DNA of 5,648 nucleotides from Caldilineales bacterium (GCA_021463315.1 JAJTXO010000296.1:1-5648); one strand, 5' to 3'. Positions 1-5,183 are shown, counted from the first letter of the stretch. The notes: generated by a model not told the origin, from the sequence alone. A program made the numbers and translations.

Positions 1-1
1 C

Positions 2-94
2 TACTACCAGAAACGCAACTACCAAGCCTACTTGTCGCATCGCAAGTCCAAACTGGCTAGACTTGCTGCTCTTTCAACCAACCTTGCGCTGTAA
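2..94 (+). CDS. Possible C-terminal end of an unrecognised protein (5' truncated)
   Basis: This reading frame is open from the window edge to a TAA at 92-94 and encodes about 30 residues beginning YYQKRNYQAYLSHRKSK and ending LSTNLAL. The tail is basic and Tyr/Arg/Lys-rich, then hydrophobic. I do not recognise a family. An open stretch of this length at a window edge can easily arise by chance, and the local GC content is visibly lower than in the confident genes downstream. It is listed only because a gene tail is plausible here. Roughly 220 bp of non-coding DNA separate it from the YceI-family gene, so the two need not be related. Confidence 0.25.
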   Translation, partial: YYQKRNYQAYLSHRKSKLARLAALSTNLAL

Positions 95-263
95 TATTAA
101 CATTCCCTGAACAACTTTGCGATATCCTGGGGGCTGCGACAACTCATGCGTGCAACGTTCGCATCGATTCGCTGCCTGACCGCATGGTTGGAAGGCCGAT
201 CTGAGTAAAGTGCAGCCGTTCAGTGGGACCAGTTTGGGCCATCTATGACAGAACGAACTGCGA

Positions 264-291
264 CTGACGTGTAAAATGTCTGGCGTAAAAT
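264..291 (+). promoter_or_regulatory. Possible sigma70-type promoter upstream of the YceI-family gene
   Basis: CTGACG at 264-269 matches four of six positions of the TTGACA -35 consensus. TAAAAT at 286-291 matches five of six of the TATAAT -10 consensus. The spacer is 16 bp. Transcription would start near 298, giving a short leader that still includes the ribosome binding site at 304-308. The heptamer GTAAAAT occurs twice, at 271-277 and 285-291, 14 bp apart, so an alternative -10 or a small operator is possible. The rest of 95-315 shows no convincing gene or strong hairpin. Such matches are common in AT-richer DNA. Confidence 0.33.
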
Positions 292-303
292 CATCTTAGC
301 CTT

Positions 304-308
304 AGGAG
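304..308 (+). promoter_or_regulatory. Ribosome binding site that fixes a TTG start
   Basis: AGGAG lies 7 bases before TTG at 316. No ATG or GTG in the same frame sits at a suitable distance, so this site is the main reason for calling the YceI-family protein from a TTG codon. The codons that follow encode MKRNTLILIV, a typical start for an exported protein. Confidence 0.75.
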
Positions 309-315
309 TAGAATC

Positions 316-1125
316 TTGAAACGCAACACCCTCATCCTCATTGTCGTCGTCGTATTGCTCGCGGTGGCGGCGCTGGCCTTTTCGGCCTTCCGCACGCCTG
401 AGGAGGCCAGCGCGCCGATCACCGCGGCCACGCTGACCATCGAAACCAGCCAGCCAGCCGCGCTCGCCGTGCAGCCGACGGTCGCCCCTACGGTTGCACC
501 AGCGGCCGCTGAAGCAACAGCCGCGCCGACCGAGGCGCCGACTGCCGCGCCAGAAGCCACCGCCGCGCCCGATCCAGCGCCGGCCGCCGAGCCGAAGATC
601 TTCGAGATCGTGCCGGCCGAATCTCAGGCCCGCTTCATCATCGATGAGGTGCTGCGCGGCTCGCCCGAGACGGTGATCGGCGTCACCGATCAGGTGGCCG
701 GGCAGATCGCGATCGATCCGGCCAACCCGGCCGCGACTCAACTGGGCGAGATGCGGGTCAACGCCCGCACCCTGGCCACGGACAACAACATGCGCAACCG
801 GGCGATCAAGAACTTCATCCTTCAGACCGACGCCTTCGAGTTCGTTACCTTCCAGCCCACCGAGCTGGTGGGGCTGCCGCAGACGGTGACTGTCGGCCAA
901 CCCTTCACCTTCCAGGTGGTGGGCGATCTGACCATTCGCGATGTGACGCGGCCCACGACCTTCGACGTGACCGTGACGCCGGTCAGCGAGACCCGTATCG
1001 AGGGGCTGGCCAGCGTCAGCTTCCCCTATCGCGATTTCAACTTGAACATCCCGGACTCGCCGTCGGTGGACACGGTGGCAGACAACGTGACGCTGGAGTT
1101 GCAGTTCGTGGCTGCTGTGCCCTAG
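316..1125 (+). CDS. YceI-family polyisoprenoid-binding-like protein, membrane anchored
   Basis: The product has 269 residues. Residues 1-5 are short and basic, and residues 6-24 form a strongly hydrophobic segment (ILIVVVVLLAVAALAF) that acts as a signal anchor. There is no cysteine, so it is not a lipoprotein. Residues 26-94 are a low-complexity Ala/Pro/Thr linker (APTEAPTAAPEATAAPDP), probably spanning the cell wall. Residues 95-267 match the YceI domain: an N-terminal strand ending in SQARFIIDEVL, a central GEMRVNARTLATDNNMRN segment, the GDLTIRDVTRP motif at 203-213, and SFPYRDFNLNIP before the last strand. Characterised YceI proteins are lipocalin-like barrels that bind long isoprenoid lipids; that this protein does so is inference. 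TTG start with AGGAG 7 bases upstream. It lies 99 bp upstream of the response regulator, with a palindromic repeat between them, so co-transcription is uncertain. Confidence 0.9.
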   Translation: MKRNTLILIVVVVLLAVAALAFSAFRTPEEASAPITAATLTIETSQPAALAVQPTVAPTVAPAAAEATAAPTEAPTAAPEATAAPDPAPAAEPKIFEIVPAESQARFIIDEVLRGSPETVIGVTDQVAGQIAIDPANPAATQLGEMRVNARTLATDNNMRNRAIKNFILQTDAFEFVTFQPTELVGLPQTVTVGQPFTFQVVGDLTIRDVTRPTTFDVTVTPVSETRIEGLASVSFPYRDFNLNIPDSPSVDTVADNVTLELQFVAAVP

Positions 1126-1137
1126 TGACAGGCCCTG

Positions 1138-1208
1138 TGTCATGCTGAGGCTCGGCGAAGCATCCCGGTGCGCAACGCCGAGACCCTTCGCCAGGCCTCA
1201 GGGTGACA
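1138..1208. repeat. 71-bp imperfect palindrome, REP/MITE-like dispersed repeat
   Basis: Left arm 1138-1168 and right arm 1178-1208 are inverted copies that match at 24 of 31 positions around a 9-base loop. The ends read TGTCATGCTGAGG and CCTCAGGGTGACA, and the inner core is GGCGAAG opposite CTTCGCC. This end and core pattern belongs to a type of intergenic palindrome known from many bacterial genomes; that family assignment is from memory and no search was run. As RNA it would form a long hairpin, so it could also act as a terminator or stability element for the YceI-family mRNA, though no T-run follows. Its last base is the first base of the AGGTGG that serves the response regulator. No clear target duplication is visible. 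Confidence 0.75.
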
Positions 1209-1224
1209 GGTGGAATGAACGACC

Positions 1225-1908
1225 GTGACCAAATTGATTCTGGTAGTTGACGATAAAAAAGAGCTGCGCGTGCTGATCAAGTCCTACCTGGAGGAGGAGG
1301 GCTTCCGTGTGACGCAGGCTGTAGACGGCCAGGATGCGCTCTATGTGGCCCGCCACGACAAGCCGGATCTGATCATTCTGGACTTGATGATGCCGAACAT
1401 GGGCGGCTACGATTTCCTGCGCGCCCATCGGCGCGAGGCTGACACGCCCATCATCATCCTGACTGCTAAGCTGGAGGAGGGCGACAAGGTGCTGGGCCTG
1501 GAGCTGGGCGCCGATGACTTTGTCACCAAGCCTTTCAGCATGCGCGAGTTGACCGCCCGGGTGCGGGCAGTGTTGCGCCGTATGGGGCGCGATCAGGCAG
1601 ACACAGCCGTGTTGCGCGTGGCGGACGTTGCTCTGGACCGCACGCGCCGTCTGGTCACCGTCGAGACGCGCTCGGTGGACCTGACGCCATCGGAGTTCGA
1701 CCTGTTGGCGGCCTTTTTGGCTGCGCCCGGACGCGCCTTCACTCGCGCCGAGCTGCTGGATCGGCTGCAAGGCGATGCCTATGACGGCTACGAGCGCACC
1801 ATCGACGTACACATCCGCAACCTGCGCACCAAGATCGAGCCCGATCCCAGCAAGCCGCGCTACGTCGAGACGGTCTATGGCGTGGGCTATCGCTTTGCCG
1901 AGGAGTGA
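1225..1908 (+). CDS. OmpR/PhoB-family two-component response regulator
   Basis: The product has 227 residues, the usual length for the family. Residues 1-120 are the receiver domain: acidic pair D9-D10 in LILVVDD, phospho-acceptor D53 in LIILDLMMPNMGG, conserved T80 in IIILTAK, and K102 in FVTKPFS. Residues 128-225 form the winged-helix DNA-binding domain, with LTPSEFDLLAAFLAAPG, the recognition-helix segment YERTIDVHIRNLRTKIE, and the C-terminal hairpin VYGVGYRF. All key residues are present, so it should be an active cytoplasmic transcription factor phosphorylated by the neighbouring histidine kinase. The start is GTG at 1225 with AGGTGG (1208-1213) 11 bases upstream, a rather long spacing; the nearby ATG at 1215 is out of frame. 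The protease gene and its own operon are natural candidate targets, which is inference. A 385-base gap, mostly heptamer repeats, separates it from the kinase. Confidence 0.96.
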   Translation: MTKLILVVDDKKELRVLIKSYLEEEGFRVTQAVDGQDALYVARHDKPDLIILDLMMPNMGGYDFLRAHRREADTPIIILTAKLEEGDKVLGLELGADDFVTKPFSMRELTARVRAVLRRMGRDQADTAVLRVADVALDRTRRLVTVETRSVDLTPSEFDLLAAFLAAPGRAFTRAELLDRLQGDAYDGYERTIDVHIRNLRTKIEPDPSKPRYVETVYGVGYRFAEE

Positions 1909-1921
1909 ACGGTGGTCGGGT

Positions 1922-2103
1922 CGGAAGTCAGAAGTCAGAGGTCAGAAGTCAGAAGTCAGAAGTCGGAAGTCAGAAGTCAGAAGTCGGAGGTCAGAAGTCA
2001 GAGGTCAGAAGTCAGAAGTCAGAAGTCGGAAGTCAGAAGTCAGAAGTCGGAGGTCAGAAGTCGGAGGTCAGAAGTCGGAGGTCAGAAGTCAGAAGTCAGA
2101 AGT
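1922..2103 (+). repeat. Block A of the array: 26 purine-rich heptamers
   Basis: Four unit variants occur: CAGAAGT (16 copies), CGGAGGT (4), CGGAAGT (3: units 1, 7, 16) and CAGAGGT (2: units 3, 12), plus the junction unit 26, which is again CAGAAGT. Variation is limited to A/G transitions at unit positions 2 and 5. CGGAGGT units contain the GGAGG Shine-Dalgarno core, but there is no ATG near them, so they do not look like initiation sites. The reverse strand has a TGA in every frame. Confidence 0.93.
1929..2054 (+). repeat. Exact tandem 63-bp duplication inside block A
   Basis: Units 2-10 (1929-1991) and units 11-19 (1992-2054) have the same order of variants, making a perfect 63-bp direct duplication of nine heptamers. 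Directly after it the 14-mer CAGAAGTCGGAGGT is present three times in a row (2041-2082, the first copy being the end of the duplication). This is higher-order structure from recent block copying and not only from single-unit slippage. Confidence 0.93.
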
Positions 2104-2292
2104 CACCGATCACTGATCACCGATCACCGATCACCGTTCATCGTTCATCGTTCATCGTTCACCGATCACCGATCACCGATCACCGATCACCGATCACCGT
2201 TCATCGTTCATCGTTCACCGATCATCGTTCATGGTTCACCGTTCATGGTTCACCGTTCATCGTTCATCGTTCATCGTTCATCGTTCACCGAT
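2104..2292 (+). repeat. Block B of the array: 27 CACCGAT/CATCGTT heptamers
   Basis: Units are CACCGAT, CACCGTT, CATCGTT, CATGGTT and one CACTGAT. They are arranged in runs: GAT-ending units, then CACCGTT, then several CATCGTT, then back to CACCGAT; the pattern is seen at units 29-35 and again at 38-43. The pair CATGGTT-CACCGTT is duplicated at 2230-2257. Eleven units end in GAT and, followed by C, create GATC sites. The CATGGTT units supply ATG codons at 2231 (in frame with the kinase) and 2245 (out of frame). The last unit ends at 2292, and the following CATGCGC carries the kinase start. Confidence 0.93.
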
Positions 2293-2293
2293 C

Positions 2294-3664
2294 ATGCGCT
2301 CTCTGACGCTTAAACTCACCCTGGCTTTTCTCTTCGTCGGCCTCATCGGCGCGTTGCTGGTGGCGATCTTTGTCGGCTTGCGCACCCAGTACGAATTCGA
2401 TCAGTTTATCTCCGAGCGTTATCAGCAGAACTTGGTCGAACAGTTGGCCGCCTTCTACCAAAGAAACGATAGTTGGGAAGGATTGACAGCCATTGGCCTG
2501 CGTCTGGCCGACGCGCAGGGACGTTCTGGCTATAGGCGCGCGCCGGTGGCTTTGGTCGACACCAGCCGCACCGTGGTGTTGGGCGGCCATAACTACGAGG
2601 TCGGCCGGCAGGTCAGCCAGGCGGCGTTGCGCGGCGCCTTGCCCGTTCAGGTGGATGGCCAGGTCGTGGGATCGGTGATTCTGGATCTGCCCGAGAAGCG
2701 TGCTGAAAACGATCCATATTCGCTGGAAAACACCTTTTTGAAGCAGGTCAATCGGGCCATACTCTACGGCGCGCTGGGCGCGGCGTTGCTTGCGCTGATC
2801 TTGGGTGTCCTGCTGGCGCGCGCGATCTCCGATCCGGTCAAGGAATTGACGGAGGCCACCCAACGCGTAGCCGGCGGCGAGCTGGGCCATCAGGTGGCGG
2901 TGCGAACTCAGGACGAAATCGGCGATCTGGCGGTGTCGTTCAATCGCATGAGCACCGATCTGGCCGCTTCCAATCGCCAGCGCCGCCAGATGACCGCGGA
3001 CATCGCCCACGAGCTGCGCACGCCGTTGAGCATCATTCTGGGCTACACCGAGGCGCTCAGCGACGGCAAGCTGTCGGGCAAGCCGGCCATCTATGAAGCG
3101 ATGTACGGCGAAGCCCAACTGCTCAACCACCTGGTGGACGATCTGCGCACCCTTTCGCTGGCCGACGCGGGCGAGCTGACCTTGAACAAGATCGCGCTGG
3201 CGCCGGGCGAGTGTCTCGAGCGCGTCGCGGCCGCCAACGCCGAGCTGGCCGCTCAGCGTGGCATTCGGCTGGAGGTGCAGATCGCGCCCGACCTGCCCCT
3301 GGTGAACGCTGACCGCGAGCGGCTGGTGCAGGTGCTGGCCAACCTGGTCAGCAACGCCCTGCGCTACACGCCCGACGGTGGGACGATCACCCTGTCGGGC
3401 GCGTCGGACGGAGGACAGGTCTTGCTGCGCGTGGCCGACACCGGAACGGGCATCGCGCCGGAGCATCTGCCGCACGTCTTCAATCGCTTCTATCGCGCTG
3501 ACCCGGCGCGATCGGCCACCGGCGAGTCTGGCCTGGGTCTGGCCATCGCCAAGTCATTGGTCGAGCTGCAAGGCGGCGCGATCCAGGCGCAGAGCGTGGT
3601 GGGGCAGGGAACGACCTTCACCGTGGCGCTGCCTGCCCTGACCAGCACTGTCTTGACAATGTGA
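2294..3664 (+). CDS. HAMP-containing sensor histidine kinase (two-component)
   Basis: From ATG 2294 the product has 456 residues. Segments: membrane helix about 8-29 (TLAFLFVGLIGALLVAIFVG); extracytoplasmic sensor about 30-155 without a recognised named fold; second membrane helix about 156-176 (ILYGALGAALLALILGVLLA); HAMP domain about 177-229 (SDPVKELTEATQRVAGGELG); HisKA with the H-box DIAHELRTPL, phospho-accepting H239; HATPase_c with N-box NLVSNALRYTPDGG (N354), G1 box DTGTGI (D382) and G2 box SGLGLAIAKSL. All catalytic motifs are intact. It should autophosphorylate and pass phosphate to the upstream response regulator. The start is chosen because MRSLTLKLTLAFLF is typical of such kinases. 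An in-frame ATG at 2231 would add 21 repeat-encoded residues (VHRSWFTVHRSSFIVHRSPI). Neither start has a Shine-Dalgarno sequence, as both sit at or in the heptamer array. Confidence 0.95.
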   Translation: MRSLTLKLTLAFLFVGLIGALLVAIFVGLRTQYEFDQFISERYQQNLVEQLAAFYQRNDSWEGLTAIGLRLADAQGRSGYRRAPVALVDTSRTVVLGGHNYEVGRQVSQAALRGALPVQVDGQVVGSVILDLPEKRAENDPYSLENTFLKQVNRAILYGALGAALLALILGVLLARAISDPVKELTEATQRVAGGELGHQVAVRTQDEIGDLAVSFNRMSTDLAASNRQRRQMTADIAHELRTPLSIILGYTEALSDGKLSGKPAIYEAMYGEAQLLNHLVDDLRTLSLADAGELTLNKIALAPGECLERVAAANAELAAQRGIRLEVQIAPDLPLVNADRERLVQVLANLVSNALRYTPDGGTITLSGASDGGQVLLRVADTGTGIAPEHLPHVFNRFYRADPARSATGESGLGLAIAKSLVELQGGAIQAQSVVGQGTTFTVALPALTSTVLTM

Positions 3665-3666
3665 AA

Positions 3667-3785
3667 TATCATCTCAAAAAACCGGGGTCGAGACTTCCGA
3701 AGTCTGCGCAGGTTTGTTCAAAACGAGCTCACAGTCCATAAGTCCATAAGACTTCGGAAGTCTTTCCCAATCAATTGAGATGATA
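3667..3785. mobile_element. 119-bp nested inverted-repeat element, candidate MITE
   Basis: TATCATCTCAA (3667-3677) and TTGAGATGATA (3775-3785) are perfect 11-bp inverted ends. They are flanked by GAAA on both sides (3663-3666 and 3786-3789), a possible 4-bp target duplication. Inside is a second perfect pair of 15-base arms (3691-3705 and 3749-3763). No protein is encoded, as expected of a non-autonomous element. Removing the element and one GAAA leaves TGAAAGGAACAATATCGTG, in which the kinase stop TGA, an AAAGGA ribosome binding site and the protease GTG lie together like a normal operon junction. The transposase that would mobilise it is not in this window. It could instead be a regulatory hairpin with a chance flanking repeat. 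Confidence 0.6.
3691..3763. repeat. Inner 15-bp inverted arms with palindromic halves
   Basis: AGACTTCCGAAGTCT (3691-3705) and AGACTTCGGAAGTCT (3749-3763) are exact reverse complements. Each is also self-palindromic apart from its central base, so the arms can pair with each other (15 bp, 43-base loop) or fold separately. The second copy is followed by TTTCCC, which makes only a weak terminator. Between the arms AGTCCATA is directly repeated at 3733-3740 and 3741-3748. Confidence 0.85.
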
Positions 3786-3786
3786 G

Positions 3787-3792
3787 AAAGGA
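3787..3792 (+). promoter_or_regulatory. Ribosome binding site that fixes the protease start at GTG 3801
   Basis: AAAGGA ends 8 bases before GTG 3801. The in-frame ATG at 3780 lies inside the right arm of the inverted repeat and has no comparable site upstream. The GTG start also puts the signal peptide right at the N-terminus. The site begins two bases after the 11-bp arm, so pairing of that arm in the mRNA could affect its accessibility. Confidence 0.7.
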
Positions 3793-3800
3793 ACAATATC

Positions 3801-5126
3801 GTGCAACGTATCGAAGTTCGCAGCAGACTGTTCGTGATCCTGGCGCTGGTGGCGTCGCTGACGCTATCCACCGCCTGCTTTGGCCTGCCGTCGCCCGTCT
3901 CGGAATCTGAGCCGGCGGCAACGATCGATTTGGTCGCGTTGACCGACACCGTGGTGGCTCAGGTGCAGGCGCAAACCGCGCAGCCGGCCACCGAGGAGGA
4001 CGCGCAGGCGTTGCGCGCGACGATCGAAAGCGTGTTGCAGGAGCATCTGCCTGCTCCTGATCTGGATGCCCTGGCCCAGTTGGTGGACGAGGCGGTGACG
4101 GCCCGCCTGGCGCAACTTGAGCAGCGCACAGCCATCGATCTGCCCAGCGCAACGCCGGCCAGCGATGGCCTGGAGCTGCAGGACACGCTGATGGCGCTGT
4201 ATCAGCAGGCCAACCCCTCGGTGGTTTTCATCATCACCTCCACCGGCAGCGGCAGCGGTTTCGTCTACGACGCGGCCGGCCACATCGTCACCAACAACCA
4301 TGTGGTCAGCGGCAGCCGCGGCTTCGAGATCGTCTTCTCCAACGGCGACCGCCAGCGGGGCAAACTGGTCGGCGTCGATCCCGACAGCGACTTGGCCGTG
4401 CTCCAGGTCGAGGCCTTGCCCGATGGCGTTCAGCCGCTGCCCCTGGCTGAGGCTGAGGGCCTGCAGGTGGGCGAGTTCGTGGTGGCCATCGGCAACCCCT
4501 TCGGCGAGCAGGGCTCCATGTCGGTGGGCATCGTCAGCGGGCTGGGGCGCAGCCTGCGCTCGCAGCGCGGACAGACCAGCATGGGCGGCACGGCCTATTC
4601 GCTGCCCAGCGTGATCCAGACCGACGCGCCGATCAATCCCGGCAACTCCGGCGGGCCGCTGCTCAACCTGGCGGGCGAGGTGGTGGGGGTCAACTCGGCC
4701 ATCGCCAGCATCACCGGCGTCAACTCCGGCGTGGGCTTCTCCATCCCGGGGATCGCGGTGCAGCGCATCGTGCCCAGTCTGATCGAGCAGGGCCGCTACA
4801 CCTATTCCTACATGGGCGTCAGCTTCGACGACGAGATCAGTCTGAGCAATCAGGCGCAGTTCGATCTGCCGCAGACGCGCGGCGCCTATGTCGTCGGCGT
4901 GTCCAGCGACAGCCCGGCCGGCCGGGCGGGCCTGCGGGCAGCCGATCCCAACACCGGCCGCGGCGGCGATCTGGTGATCGCCATCGATGGCCGGTCTGTG
5001 CGCGATTTCAACGAGCTGAACAGCTATCTGGTGTTCAGCACCGAGCCGGGCCAGGTGATCGAGCTGACCGTGCTGCGGGACGGCGAAGAACTCACGCTGT
5101 CGGTGACGCTGGGCGCGCGGCAATAG
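3801..5126 (+). CDS. HtrA/DegP-family serine protease with PDZ domain, probable lipoprotein
   Basis: From GTG 3801 the product has 441 residues. Residues 1-25 are a signal peptide (RSRLFVILALVASLTLSTA) ending at C26; the STAC lipobox is acceptable but not ideal, so lipid anchoring is likely and not certain. Residues 27-125 are an Ala/Glu/Gln-rich, probably helical stalk. The trypsin-like domain follows with a full catalytic triad: H167 in IVTNNHVVSGS, D197 in DPDSDLAVLQV, S283 in NPGNSGGPLLN. Residues about 335-438 are one PDZ domain (YMGVSFDD, AYVVGVSSDSPAGRAGL, GGDLVIAIDGRSV, ELTLSVTLG). Proteins of this family degrade or hold misfolded exported proteins at the cell surface. It follows the two-component pair in the same direction, as in envelope-stress loci of other bacteria, and is a likely regulatory target. 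A longer start at ATG 3780 would add seven residues. Confidence 0.95.
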   Translation: MQRIEVRSRLFVILALVASLTLSTACFGLPSPVSESEPAATIDLVALTDTVVAQVQAQTAQPATEEDAQALRATIESVLQEHLPAPDLDALAQLVDEAVTARLAQLEQRTAIDLPSATPASDGLELQDTLMALYQQANPSVVFIITSTGSGSGFVYDAAGHIVTNNHVVSGSRGFEIVFSNGDRQRGKLVGVDPDSDLAVLQVEALPDGVQPLPLAEAEGLQVGEFVVAIGNPFGEQGSMSVGIVSGLGRSLRSQRGQTSMGGTAYSLPSVIQTDAPINPGNSGGPLLNLAGEVVGVNSAIASITGVNSGVGFSIPGIAVQRIVPSLIEQGRYTYSYMGVSFDDEISLSNQAQFDLPQTRGAYVVGVSSDSPAGRAGLRAADPNTGRGGDLVIAIDGRSVRDFNELNSYLVFSTEPGQVIELTVLRDGEELTLSVTLGARQ

Positions 5127-5163
5127 GCCAGAAGACCCAGCGTGACGCCAACAACCATCGGGC

Positions 5164-5183
5164 AAGCTGTCACTGGACAGCTT
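5164..5183 (+). terminator. Hairpin downstream of the protease, possible terminator
   Basis: AAGCTGTC (5164-5171) and GACAGCTT (5176-5183) form a perfect 8-bp stem with loop ACTG, 37 bases after the protease stop codon. There is no T-run behind it, so it is not a standard intrinsic terminator; it may end or protect the transcript. The remainder of the 174-bp gap shows only a 10-base palindrome CTGCATGCAG at 5256-5265. Confidence 0.4.

Larger units (their letters stand above)
1922..2292 (+). repeat. Uninterrupted heptamer tandem array, 53 units
   Basis: The stretch divides into 53 consecutive 7-base units without a single insertion or deletion. Every unit starts with C and ends with T. Units 1-26 belong to a C(A/G)GA(A/G)GT family and units 27-53 to a CAYCGWT-like family. 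It fills nearly all of the regulator-kinase gap and ends one base before the kinase start codon. The forward strand lacks stop codons apart from one TGA at 2114-2116 (unit CACTGAT), so long reading frames rich in SEVRSQK or HRSPITD are by-products of the repeat and not genes. Heptameric short tandem repeats are known from cyanobacterial intergenic regions (the STRR class) and this array is analogous. If transcribed, it is an operon spacer. Confidence 0.97.

Noticed and set aside
246..300. Two tiny ORFs (MTERTATDV at 246-275 and MSGVKSS at 277-300) as leader peptides
   Set aside because: Neither has a Shine-Dalgarno sequence, and the proposed transcription start near 298 would exclude them.
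1922..2292. CRISPR array
   Set aside because: Units are 7 bp with no spacers and no cas genes nearby; this is a simple tandem array.
1905..2313. Open reading frames through the heptamer array (SEVRSQK / HRSPITD type proteins)
   Set aside because: They arise because the heptamers lack stop codons in the forward frames. The peptides have a pure 7-residue period, no ribosome binding site of their own, and overlap the confident kinase start.
3653..3681. Perfect TTGACA (3653-3658) as -35 of a promoter for the protease
   Set aside because: No acceptable -10 hexamer lies 16-18 bases downstream; that position is an A-run.
3714..3742. TTGTTC (3714-3719) with CATAAG (3737-3742) as a protease promoter
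   Set aside because: The match is only three and four of six positions; too weak to list as a feature.
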